Shown here: piece by piece, positions 8,718 through 16,335 of the stretch
Layout: every line of letters starts with the position of its first letter
How positions within the stretch are numbered: the first letter of the stretch is position 1
DNA from: UBA1240 sp045599185
GTDB taxonomy: Bacteria; Spirochaetota; Spirochaetia; Treponematales; Treponemataceae
DNA length: 64,000 nt
Direction of reading: 5' to 3'
NCBI GenBank assembly: GCA_045599185.1
Contig: JAZRVO010000030.1
Location: forward strand, 186,001-250,000
The notes under the pieces: model-generated
What the model saw: only the letters and a program-made list of their open reading frames with translations
What the model was told of the DNA's origin: nothing
The model's database searches: none
Translations under genes and position numbers: made by a program

Positions 8718-10235
8718 TTAATTTTCAGTTCTCAGTTCGCGTTCTAGCTTAAAGGCCGGTCTGTTTTTGGGCGCAAAACTTTTGGTGCTTACGCTAACCG
8801 GTGCAAGGGTTAAAGTCTGCCTTACAATTCCGTCAATTTCAGATTCTTCCATATTGAACTGGTAATAGCCGTTCATAAAATCTGCGTTATCAAAAGTGCG
8901 GCATTCCAGAAGGGTAGTGCCTGCAATGCTGCTGGTGCTCAACCCTCCGTCCGATTCCCAGCTTTCGCACTTCGCTTCAAACTTGCCGTTTTTAATGGTT
9001 ACGTTTACCGTTTCGTTGTTAAAAATGCAAAGCCATTCTTTTGCCGGTTCAGAAAGTTTTTGCAGAATGTCGCTTTGCTGAACGGTTGTTGCAAGCGCCG
9101 TCTTGGTAGAAATTTTCTGGTAAGTTCCGTCCCACAAAGTTTCTTCAACCGCCATTTTTACTTCGTCGTTTACGCGCACTTTAATTTCGTCCACGTCATT
9201 CAGCACAATGTCAATGCGGCGCATAAGGTTGTTGATAGATTTGTTCATGCTGGTAATGTGCACGCCGTTGCGCCGGGTGCTGGTTGTGTTCCAGCTGTAA
9301 GGTTCCTGCGTGTTTGCCGTTGAAAAAATCAGTTCCCGTTTTGCCGGGTCAAAGAAAATGTAGCGCAGCGTTGCGTCGCTAGAAGAACTTTTGAACCACA
9401 GGCCGGAAAGATATTCTTCAAAGCCGGTGGAATTTTGAATTTTGGCAAGTTCGCCTGCGGCAGTTTTTTTACCGGCAACGCGGCTTTCGGAAACTTTTAC
9501 GTAGCGGCCTGCGTTGGCGTCCCAGTTGTAAAGGGTCTGAATCTGGTCAAGGGAGTTCCTTCCCCTTGAACTGTCGGAACTGTACACGCGTATCGGGTAG
9601 CTTTCGCCTTTGGTCTGGCTGAAGGAATAAGGGTCGCTTCGCTGAAGCTGCTGAATGAAGATGCTGCCGTCGGCGGTTAAATCGGCAATAAGTGAATATT
9701 CAAACTTGCGTTTTGTGCCTGCGGCTTTAAAAACTTTCAGCACCGATTCGCCCTTGCCGTTTATGCCCGAATAACTTAGCGAATTGACGTGGTCGCCGGT
9801 TACGTCGAGTACGGAAAATGAAAAAGTGTTAGTCTGGGTTATGTTCGTTTCAATTTCCGAAGCACGCTGGTAAATGCCCGTGCCCGGATTGTAAATGCCT
9901 GTAACCAGAAAAATGTAGGGGCTGCCGTTTTTCAAAAGGCTTATAACCTGGTCGTCAAAGGTATCACCGTTTACGTCAATTGAAACGGCATTCAGCAGGG
10001 TTTCGTCCGGGTTAAGTGCAATTAAGGAAGTGGCAATTTCGTTTTCGCTTTCATCAGTTTCCAGCGTTTCTTCGTGCACGGTGGCCTGTGCATTTGCCGT
10101 AGGGTGCACGGTTTTTGCACGCACCGGCACGGACGCAGCCGGTTTAATCTGCGGCTTGTAGTAAACGTTAAAACAAATCAGAAATGCCGCAACAAATGTA
10201 AAAATAAGTATCGTAAGCTTGGAAGATTTTTTCAT
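8718..10235 (-). CDS. Exported hypothetical protein, VCBS/FG-GAP-like segment plus lipocalin-like repeats
   Basis: 505 residues beginning with an uncleaved or late-cleaved membrane anchor (KLTILIFTFVAAFLICFNVYY). A linker is followed by VSIDVNGDTFDDQVISLL near residue 85, a calcium-loop-like DVNGDTFDD as in FG-GAP/VCBS repeats. The second half has LSGLWFKSSSS and ETLWDGTYQKIS, G-x-W and W-G-x-Y phrases spaced like two small lipocalin-type barrels. Treponema has an adhesin family of this general build (pallilysin, Tp0751-related); membership is possible but not demonstrated, and no HEXXH protease motif is seen. It is divergent from alaS across a 126-base region. Treat it as a surface or periplasmic protein of unknown function. 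Confidence 0.6.
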   Translation of the reverse strand: MKKSSKLTILIFTFVAAFLICFNVYYKPQIKPAASVPVRAKTVHPTANAQATVHEETLETDESENEIATSLIALNPDETLLNAVSIDVNGDTFDDQVISLLKNGSPYIFLVTGIYNPGTGIYQRASEIETNITQTNTFSFSVLDVTGDHVNSLSYSGINGKGESVLKVFKAAGTKRKFEYSLIADLTADGSIFIQQLQRSDPYSFSQTKGESYPIRVYSSDSSRGRNSLDQIQTLYNWDANAGRYVKVSESRVAGKKTAAGELAKIQNSTGFEEYLSGLWFKSSSSDATLRYIFFDPAKRELIFSTANTQEPYSWNTTSTRRNGVHITSMNKSINNLMRRIDIVLNDVDEIKVRVNDEVKMAVEETLWDGTYQKISTKTALATTVQQSDILQKLSEPAKEWLCIFNNETVNVTIKNGKFEAKCESWESDGGLSTSSIAGTTLLECRTFDNADFMNGYYQFNMEESEIDGIVRQTLTLAPVSVSTKSFAPKNRPAFKLERELRTEN

Positions 10236-10323
10236 TCGCTTATTTTAGCAGACAAAGGGCACTTTGGGCAAATGGCAGGCATTTTAAAAAGGAAGGGAAC
10301 TTTTAGACGTTTTTTTTCAATAG

Positions 10324-10353
10324 TTGACATTGTGCTAAGTCTTTTCATAAAAT
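10324..10353 (+). promoter_or_regulatory. alaS promoter, predicted leaderless start
   Basis: Perfect -35 TTGACA (10324-10329), 18-base spacer, -10 TAAAAT (10348-10353). The alaS ATG follows after only 8 bases, with no Shine-Dalgarno sequence between. Transcription would begin at or next to the ATG, giving a leaderless mRNA. Confidence 0.75.
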
Positions 10354-10361
10354 GACACATT

Positions 10362-12146
10362 ATGACAGCCAACGAATTGCGTTCAAAGTACATCGCATTT
10401 TTTAAAAGCAAGGGACATGCTGAAATTTCAGGCAAATCCCTCATTCCTGATAACGATCCTTCCGTTCTGTTTACAACAGCCGGAATGCACCCTTTAGTTC
10501 CTTTCCTGCTTGGTGAACCGCACCCGGCCGGAACACGCCTTACAGACTATCAAAAATGTGTTCGCACAGGCGACATTGACGAAGTTGGCGACCCAAGCCA
10601 CTTAACCTGTTTTGAAATGCTTGGCAACTGGTCTCTCGGCGACTACTTCAAGAAAGAATCAATCGCATTTTCATACGAATTCCTTACTTCTAAAGACTGG
10701 CTTGGCCTTGACCCTAAAAAAATCAGCGTAACTGTTTTTGCCGGTGACGAATCGGCACCGCGTGATGACGAAGCCGCCGGTTACTGGAAAGAAGTTGGAA
10801 TGCCTGAAGATAAAATTGCCTATCTTCCGGCAAGCGACAACTGGTGGGCAGCAGGTCCAACCGGTCCGTGCGGTCCGGATACGGAAATTTTCTACTGGGT
10901 TGGCGAAGGAATGCCGCCTGTAGGTTCTAACAAGGGAACAGACAGCGCAAACTGGATGGAAATCTGGAACAATGTTTTCATGCAGTTTAACCGCATTGAC
11001 GAAAAAACACTGGTAAAACTGCCAAAGCAGAATGTTGATACCGGTATGGGTCTTGAACGCACCAACTGTATTTTGCAGGGAAAAACAAGCGTTTACCTAA
11101 CAGAAGTTTTCCAGCCGATTATCAACACGGTTGAAAAGCTTTCTGACTACACATACGGAACAGACAGCGAAAAAGACAAGAGCGTACGCATTATTGCAGA
11201 TCATTCTCGTTCTGCCGTATTCATTATTGGTGACCAGAAAGGCGTAACGCCTTCCAACGTTGGCGCCGGTTACGTTCTTCGCCGCCTTATTCGCCGCGCC
11301 GTACGCCACGGAATGAAGCTTGGCATTGACCAGTCATTCCTGCCGCAGATTGCAGACGCAGTTATTGAAAACTTTAAGTGCGCATATCCTGAACTGGAAG
11401 AAAACGCTGAAAAAGTAAAGAAAGAACTGGCTGCCGAAGAAAACAAATTCCGTGATGCACTTAAAAAAGGCGAAGCAGAATTCCAGAAACTTTTGCCGAA
11501 CCTTATGAAAAATCCGAAGAAAGAAATCAGCGGCAAGGTTGCTTTCCGCTTGTATGACACTTTCGGTTTCCCGCTTGAACTGACACAGGAACTTGGTGCT
11601 GAAAACGGCTTTACCGTTGACGTAGAAGGCTTTAAGGAAGCAGAAAAGAAACATCAGGAACTTTCGCGTACGCAGAGTGCAGGCGCTTTTAAAGGCGGTC
11701 TTGCAGAACGTTCGGAAGTTACTACCAAGTATCACACTGCAACGCACCTTTTGCAGGCAGCCCTGCGTCAGGTTCTTGGCGACCATGTTGCACAGAAAGG
11801 TTCTAACATTACGGAAGAACGCATGCGTTTCGACTTTTCTCATCCGCAGCCAATGACCAAGGAAGAAGTACAGAAAGTTCAGGATATTGTAAATGAACAG
11901 ATAAAGCGTAACCTTCCGGTAACAATGGAAATTATGTCATTGGAAGACGCTAAGGCAAGCGGTGCAACTGCACTTTTCGGTGAAAAATACGAAGCAAACG
12001 TAAAAGTTTACACAATCGGTGATTTTTCTAAGGAAGTTTGCGGCGGCCCGCATGTAGAAAATACGTCAACCCTCGGAACGTTCAAAATTGTAAAAGAACA
12101 GTCTTCATCTGCAGGTGTACGTCGTATAAAGGCTGTGCTTGAATAA
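10362..12146 (+). CDS. alaS: Alanine--tRNA ligase, short spirochaetal form
   Basis: Charges tRNA-Ala. 594 residues, far shorter than the about 875 of most bacteria because the C-Ala domain is absent; spirochaetal enzymes are known to be short. Visible: class II start KYIAFFKSKGHAEI, motif 2 region YQKCVRTGDIDEVG, motif 3 region GMGLERTNCILQG, and the editing-domain zinc site HTATH (about residue 462) with CGGPH near 565. The ATG at 10362 has no ribosome site, and the -10 box is 8 bases upstream, so a leaderless message is likely. A terminator follows the stop within 25 bases, so it is a single-gene unit. Confidence 0.97.
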   Translation: MTANELRSKYIAFFKSKGHAEISGKSLIPDNDPSVLFTTAGMHPLVPFLLGEPHPAGTRLTDYQKCVRTGDIDEVGDPSHLTCFEMLGNWSLGDYFKKESIAFSYEFLTSKDWLGLDPKKISVTVFAGDESAPRDDEAAGYWKEVGMPEDKIAYLPASDNWWAAGPTGPCGPDTEIFYWVGEGMPPVGSNKGTDSANWMEIWNNVFMQFNRIDEKTLVKLPKQNVDTGMGLERTNCILQGKTSVYLTEVFQPIINTVEKLSDYTYGTDSEKDKSVRIIADHSRSAVFIIGDQKGVTPSNVGAGYVLRRLIRRAVRHGMKLGIDQSFLPQIADAVIENFKCAYPELEENAEKVKKELAAEENKFRDALKKGEAEFQKLLPNLMKNPKKEISGKVAFRLYDTFGFPLELTQELGAENGFTVDVEGFKEAEKKHQELSRTQSAGAFKGGLAERSEVTTKYHTATHLLQAALRQVLGDHVAQKGSNITEERMRFDFSHPQPMTKEEVQKVQDIVNEQIKRNLPVTMEIMSLEDAKASGATALFGEKYEANVKVYTIGDFSKEVCGGPHVENTSTLGTFKIVKEQSSSAGVRRIKAVLE

Positions 12147-12172
12147 AAAATTGCAGTTTTCTTGCAATTTTT
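12146..12172 (+). terminator. Terminator of alaS
   Basis: 10-bp stem AAAAATTGCA / TGCAATTTTT with a 7-base loop starting at the alaS stop codon, with the T-run inside the 3' arm. Confidence 0.8.
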
Positions 12173-12178
12173 ATGTAA

Positions 12179-12250
12179 CCTGCTTCATCTGGCGTTGTTT
12201 AGCTTGAAGCGGGTTTCCCCTTAAGAATAGCCAGTTTTTTGGCTTTTATT
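12179..12250 (+). promoter_or_regulatory. Structured leader of the SurA-like gene
   Basis: Two hairpins precede the gene at 12267. The first pairs CCTGCTTCA (12179-12187) with TGAAGCGGG (12205-12213). The second, AGCCA (12229-12233) with TGGCT (12240-12244), is followed by TTTATT and resembles a weak terminator. Whether these are an attenuator or a promoter-distal remnant cannot be decided from sequence. Confidence 0.35.
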
Positions 12251-12266
12251 AAAAGAGGTTTTTTTA

Positions 12267-13346
12267 ATGAAAAAGAGTATTGTTGTTACTGCAATGTTGC
12301 TTACAGGTATGTGTGCCCTTTTTGCACAGAACAATCTGCAGCCGTTGGCAACCGTTAAAATCAATAAGTCTGAAACAATTACGTTGGGTCAGTTGAAATC
12401 TCGTGTTGAAGTTTATCAGCGTCAGTCTGGTATTGCTAATTTTACGCTTGAACAGAAAAAAGAAGTTCTTGATTCCATGATTGACCAGAAGCTTGTCGTT
12501 CAGAAAGCTATGAAAGACGGTGTAAACATTACCGATTCACAGCTGAACGAATATTTCCTGAGTGAACTTTCTTCTATGGTTGGAAAGCAGGTTACAGAAA
12601 AAGAATTTGCTGAAATCGTACAGACTGAAACAGGCAAGACTTTTGACCAGTTCATGAAAGAACAGGTTGGAATGACTGTTGCAGAATATAAAAACTACCT
12701 TAAAAGTCAGCTGATTGCACAGCAGTATGTAATGCAGCTAAAACAGAAAGAAATGGAAGCTGTTACTGTTGCTGATACGGACATCAGAAACTTCTACGAA
12801 ATGAGTAAGTCTTCATTTGTTCAGCCTGACATGATGAAGATGTTCCTTGTTATCGTTCCCAAAGCAAATGATGCATCTGCTGCAAAAAAACGCTGTACAA
12901 CCCTGCACGACGATTACAAGGCTAAAAAACTTACAACTGATGCAATCCGCAGCCAGATGGAATCATCAAAGGCTTTTCAGTCTGGTGAAATGTATGTAAG
13001 CAAGAATGCAACAGCTGCAAGCCAGCTTGGGATGGATTACAGCTCTTTGCTTCAGATGTTCAGCCAGAAAGTTGGTTTTATTTCTGAAGTTCAGGAAACA
13101 GAAGTTGACTATCAGTTCTACGCTGTTCTTGAAAAACATGATGCAAAAATGCTTGGTTTGAGCGATTTGGTTCAGCCGGGAACAAGCGTTACTGTTTACC
13201 AGTATATTAAAGACAACCTGATTCAGCAGAAACAGAGTCAGTTGTTCCAGACAGGTCTTGAAGATCTTACAAAATCTTTGCGCACTGATGCTAACTTCAA
13301 AATGGAAGCAAAAGATGCAAAGCTTGATAAGCTTTTAACTTGGTAG
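12267..13346 (+). CDS. Periplasmic SurA/PrsA-type chaperone (SurA N-domain)
   Basis: 359 residues with a cleavable signal peptide (MKKSIVVTAMLLTGMCALFA, then QN). Residues about 25-170 carry the SurA N-terminal helical chaperone pattern: TLGQLKSRVEVYQRQSG, EVLDSMIDQKLVVQKAMKDGV, ITDSQLNEYF, FDQFMKEQVGMTVAEYKNYL. The later part (about 175-330) aligns loosely with a peptidyl-prolyl isomerase (parvulin) region, but the active-site pattern is weak, so isomerase activity is doubtful. The likely role is folding of outer-membrane proteins in the periplasm. The ribosome site AGAGG is 8 bases before the ATG. nusB follows after 6 bases, so the two are co-transcribed. Confidence 0.8.
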   Translation: MKKSIVVTAMLLTGMCALFAQNNLQPLATVKINKSETITLGQLKSRVEVYQRQSGIANFTLEQKKEVLDSMIDQKLVVQKAMKDGVNITDSQLNEYFLSELSSMVGKQVTEKEFAEIVQTETGKTFDQFMKEQVGMTVAEYKNYLKSQLIAQQYVMQLKQKEMEAVTVADTDIRNFYEMSKSSFVQPDMMKMFLVIVPKANDASAAKKRCTTLHDDYKAKKLTTDAIRSQMESSKAFQSGEMYVSKNATAASQLGMDYSSLLQMFSQKVGFISEVQETEVDYQFYAVLEKHDAKMLGLSDLVQPGTSVTVYQYIKDNLIQQKQSQLFQTGLEDLTKSLRTDANFKMEAKDAKLDKLLTW

Positions 13347-13352
13347 GACACA

Positions 13353-13772
13353 GTGGCAAGACGTAAGAATCGTATACTTGCTTTTCAGGCAATTTATTCT
13401 TGGGATGTTAATTCTGCATCCCTTGAAGATTTGCTTGAATTCAACTGGGTTGAAGAAGAAAAACTTGAACGTATGGGCGCAGAAAATTTGCTGTTTGCCC
13501 GTATGTTGATTAGCGGAACCATTGAGAATATTGAAAAAATAGACGATACTATTAAGGAGCATTTAACAAACTGGGATTTTGACCGCATTAACAGGGTTGA
13601 CTTGGCTATTTTACGAATGAGTACTTATGCCATTATGTTCCAGTCTGATATGCCAGCATCGATTGTCATTGACGAAGCCATTGACATTTCGAAAGAGTAC
13701 GGCTCAGATGATTCCTTTAAATTTATAAATGCAATACTGGACAGTATACGCAAATCTTGCCGTGCCGCTTAG
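13353..13772 (+). CDS. nusB: Transcription antitermination factor NusB
   Basis: 139-residue all-helical NusB, which binds boxA RNA with NusE (S10) in antitermination complexes on rRNA operons. Seen: the N-terminal RxxAxQAIYSWD phrase (RKNRILAFQAIYSWDV), LTNWDFDRINRVDLAILRMSTYAI and the C-terminal SIVIDEAIDISKEYGSDDSFKFINAILD, all diagnostic. It starts with GTG at 13353, preceded by AGGA at 5 bases; the length is normal for the family. It is 6 bases downstream of the SurA-like gene and 7 bases upstream of the lipoprotein gene, forming a three-gene unit. Confidence 0.95.
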   Translation: MARRKNRILAFQAIYSWDVNSASLEDLLEFNWVEEEKLERMGAENLLFARMLISGTIENIEKIDDTIKEHLTNWDFDRINRVDLAILRMSTYAIMFQSDMPASIVIDEAIDISKEYGSDDSFKFINAILDSIRKSCRAA

Positions 13773-13779
13773 GGGTACT

Positions 13780-15510
13780 ATGAAAAGTGTGTTTTGCCAC
13801 AGTAACAAAAAAAAGACTCTCCGTGTAAAGGTGGGTCTTTTTTTGTTTTTAGCTGTTTGTGGCGCAGTATTATTTTGTGGCTGTAATCAAAAATCTTCAG
13901 CAATTTCTTTTTCCCTTGCAATGGACGAAGCCGATACTTATATAAAAGCCGGTCAAATTAAAGAAGCCGGTTCAATTTTGAAAAGTGTTTCGCGCAATGC
14001 AAGTTCCATAAGTGAATATCTGTCGCTTTACAAGCGCTACGTAAGAATGAACAGCAATTCCGAAGCTGGAAAAATAATAAAAAAAGCCTATTCCAAATAT
14101 GAAGACAGACCGGAAGTAGGGGCTGTTTATGCCCATTTTCTTTTGAACCATAACCAGCTTGAACAGGCGCTGAGGGTTGCGAAAAAACTCGAAGGCACTC
14201 GCTACGGTTCAATTCTGACGGAAATAAAATTGCGTCAGGCAAAAATTGACAATGATTATTTGAAACGCGAATTTGTTTCCAGCTTTACTGATGCGGCGTA
14301 TGCAACCGGCAACGACGCGTATTTGCGCAACGCGGCAATTATTGAAGCTTACAATGGCTTTATAGATGCAGCAATGGCTTTGCACCCGATTGTGCCCATG
14401 TACAATGAAAACAAATATTTCTGGGCAACAATTGCTTATGATGCAGGAAATTACACCCAAACCTACATCGATTTGTCTGCAATGCCGGATTCTGCGGAAA
14501 TTATGCTTTTGCGTGCAGATGCCGCTATGTACCTGAACGAGCAGGAAACGGCTTATGCAATGTGGCAAAAATCTTTGGATTTTGATGACAGATTTTCGCC
14601 GGTTCCGTATTATAACCTTGCCCATTTTGCCGAAAATACCGGTAACTTTGGCGAACGTGGAAGAAATCTGGTTACGCTTGTAAAATATTTTCCGTCTTAT
14701 GTTCCAGGCCTTGCAAGTTACGGAAGATACGCTTTTGCCACAATGCACACGCCTCAGGAAGATTCAATCACTCGTGCTGTGCGGAATGCCGGTTTCAAAT
14801 CCTTGCGTATGGAAGAACTGGACAATTTTCCGGTTGTGCCGGTTGAAGACGCCGTTGCAAGAATGAATGTTGCAATTGATGATGATGAAAACAGCGCGCT
14901 TTTAATAGAACGTTCCAAACTTGAATGGAAGAACTCGCAGAAAAGCAATGACGAACGGTTGATAGACGTATGGCTTTTGCTGGAACAGCACCCTAATAAC
15001 GACGATTTGAACAATTACGCAGTCTGGCTTTTGTGCGTACTTCACCGTTACGATGAAGCTAAAACCTTATTTGATAAAAACTTAAAAATTAAATATGGTT
15101 CTGACGATTATAAGGAAAACGCAATTTTAATGTCTGAAACGGAATGTGAGTTTGCGGCCTTTTTAAGCACAATTAACGTGCCAAGTGAAGAACTTCCAAA
15201 TTACGATTTAGCTTTAAGTTTTTATAAAATGCTGCTTGACAGGCACGTGCAGAATGTTCCAGTTTTAATGAATTATGGTTCAATTCAGCAGGTAATAAAC
15301 AATTACAGCACGGCGATGGATACTTATAACAAGGCTCTGCGTATTTCTCAGGATTCAAAAGTTAAGGCCGAATTGCAGTACAGAATGGGCAATATTTACA
15401 CTTTGCAGAAAGATTATAAAAACGCAATGCTTTGCCTTTCCTACGCACTGTCTCTGAATCCGGATCACGCAAAAGCGCGTCTTTTGTACAAGCGCCTTGA
15501 GGGCTATTAA
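13780..15510 (+). CDS. TPR-repeat lipoprotein
   Basis: 576 residues. The ATG at 13780 is chosen because AGGGG lies 4 bases upstream and the signal sequence starts soon after; the frame is open 17 codons farther up within nusB. A basic N-region (SNKKKTLRVKVG), a hydrophobic core and a lipobox ending in FCGC at about residue 34 predict lipidation. The rest is TPR-like helical pairs, clearest at 130-160, 250-290 and 495-575 (STAMDTYNKALRISQDSKV, KNAMLCLSYALSLNPDHAK). It probably scaffolds envelope complexes. A terminator-like hairpin lies inside its first codons, and a strong terminator follows the stop. Confidence 0.75.
   Translation: MKSVFCHSNKKKTLRVKVGLFLFLAVCGAVLFCGCNQKSSAISFSLAMDEADTYIKAGQIKEAGSILKSVSRNASSISEYLSLYKRYVRMNSNSEAGKIIKKAYSKYEDRPEVGAVYAHFLLNHNQLEQALRVAKKLEGTRYGSILTEIKLRQAKIDNDYLKREFVSSFTDAAYATGNDAYLRNAAIIEAYNGFIDAAMALHPIVPMYNENKYFWATIAYDAGNYTQTYIDLSAMPDSAEIMLLRADAAMYLNEQETAYAMWQKSLDFDDRFSPVPYYNLAHFAENTGNFGERGRNLVTLVKYFPSYVPGLASYGRYAFATMHTPQEDSITRAVRNAGFKSLRMEELDNFPVVPVEDAVARMNVAIDDDENSALLIERSKLEWKNSQKSNDERLIDVWLLLEQHPNNDDLNNYAVWLLCVLHRYDEAKTLFDKNLKIKYGSDDYKENAILMSETECEFAAFLSTINVPSEELPNYDLALSFYKMLLDRHVQNVPVLMNYGSIQQVINNYSTAMDTYNKALRISQDSKVKAELQYRMGNIYTLQKDYKNAMLCLSYALSLNPDHAKARLLYKRLEGY
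13807..13844 (+). terminator. Terminator-like hairpin inside the lipoprotein reading frame
   Basis: 12-bp stem (8 A then GACTC; partner GGGTC then 7 T, one G-U pair), 13-base loop, with further T bases after it. It lies 10 codons inside the TPR lipoprotein gene and 35 bases after nusB. It could end nusB transcripts or attenuate the lipoprotein gene. Confidence 0.45.
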
Positions 15511-15536
15511 ACGGATTTATAATTGAAAGAATCCAT

Positions 15537-15571
15537 AAAAAAAACTCCAGTAAAATACTGGAGTTTTTTTT
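15537..15571. terminator. Bidirectional terminator between TPR lipoprotein and groES
   Basis: Perfect 16-bp stem (8 A then CTCCAGTA; partner TACTGGAG then 8 T) with a 3-base loop, placed between convergent genes. Confidence 0.95.
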
Positions 15572-15587
15572 GTGTCAAAATAACACA
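15571..15587. promoter_or_regulatory. 17-bp palindrome TGTGT-N7-ACACA, copy 1
   Basis: TGTGT CAAAATA ACACA. It has the same arms and spacing as the two copies at 16032 and 16072, but lies downstream of groES, directly after the terminator. Confidence 0.45.
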
Positions 15588-15602
15588 GTAAAAGTCAAAA
15601 AA

Positions 15603-15869
15603 TTATTCAATTACAGCAATTACGTCAGCTGCTTTCAAAATCAGGTGGTCTTCACCGTCAATTTTAACCTGTGTACCAGCGTATTTGTCGTACATTACGC
15701 GTTCGCCGGCTTTTACCTTAATTTTTTCACTGTCATCACCAACAGCAATTACAACTGCTGTCTGTGTTTTTTCCTGTGCTGTATCAGGAATGATAATTCC
15801 GCTTGCTGTTTTTGATTCAGTTTTTTCCATTTTTACCAAAATGCGGTCTGCTAAAGGTTTAACTTTCAT
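15603..15869 (-). CDS. groES: Co-chaperonin GroES
   Basis: 88-residue 10-kDa chaperonin, the heptameric lid of GroEL. Signatures: KVKPLADRILVK at the N-terminus, the mobile loop TASGIIIPDTAQEKTQ, and GERVMYDKYAGTQVKIDGEDHLIL. GGAGG lies 6 bases before the ATG. groEL is not adjacent, as is known for treponemes, where the two genes are apart. The upstream region carries an inverted repeat AAAGTGC / GCACTTT (15913-15937) that is not a CIRCE element, so HrcA control is not supported. Confidence 0.97.
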   Translation of the reverse strand: MKVKPLADRILVKMEKTESKTASGIIIPDTAQEKTQTAVVIAVGDDSEKIKVKAGERVMYDKYAGTQVKIDGEDHLILKAADVIAVIE

Positions 15870-15912
15870 AAAATCCTCCGAAAATTGTTCAGTTTATTGC
15901 GTTTTATAAATG

Positions 15913-15937
15913 AAAGTGCAAAAACTTAAGGCACTTT
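15913..15937. repeat. Inverted repeat in the groES leader
   Basis: AAAGTGC (15913-15919), 11-base spacer, GCACTTT (15931-15937), 44 bases upstream of the groES ATG. It could be an operator or an mRNA hairpin. It differs from CIRCE in arm order and spacing. Confidence 0.4.
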
Positions 15938-16031
15938 ATAACGCTATATAAATAATATACGAATTTAGCGCCCAAATCGTCAACAAAAAATGCGAAATTT
16001 TGAATACAAATGCCGATTTTCGCTTTTGCAT

Positions 16032-16088
16032 TGTGTCAAAAATACACAGTGCGCGGAATATGCCTTTTCATTGTGTCATTTTTACACG
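16032..16088. promoter_or_regulatory. Paired 17-bp palindromes, candidate enhancer or operator
   Basis: TGTGT CAAAAAT ACACA (16032-16048) and TGTGT CATTTTT ACACG (16072-16088). Equivalent positions are exactly 40 bp apart, about four helical turns. They lie in the divergent groES/sigma-factor region, 195-255 bp upstream of the sigma-54 promoter, a normal distance for upstream activating sites of sigma-54 activators. Confidence 0.55.
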
Positions 16089-16282
16089 TTTTTAAGCAAC
16101 GTTTTTTTGCCTGCTGTTTACGGCAAATTCAAATAGAAAACAATTGAAAGTAAAAATTGCGGTTACAATCGTTTGATTCATTGTAATTAAAGCTTTTTTT
16201 ACATTCTTATATAAAAAATACTTAAAAACTTTCAGAATTTCCACTTTTTCAGAATAAAATATTTTTTCAAAACAAAAAAAGG

Positions 16283-16299
16283 TTGGCACGGCTTTTGCT
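16283..16299 (+). promoter_or_regulatory. Sigma-54 (RpoN) promoter of the sigma factor gene
   Basis: TTGGCAC GGCTT TTGCT: the -24 GG (16285-16286) and -12 GC (16297-16298) are separated by exactly 10 bases and all conserved positions match the sigma-54 consensus. The expected start site is near 16310, and the ATG is at 16336. Confidence 0.85.
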
Positions 16300-16335
16300 A
16301 AGTAATATGTATCAAATACAATTTTGGAGGGCGTT

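Noticed and set aside
15913..15937. CIRCE heat-shock operator upstream of groES
   Set aside because: Arms and spacing are AAAGTGC-N11-GCACTTT, not the CIRCE order with 9-base spacing.
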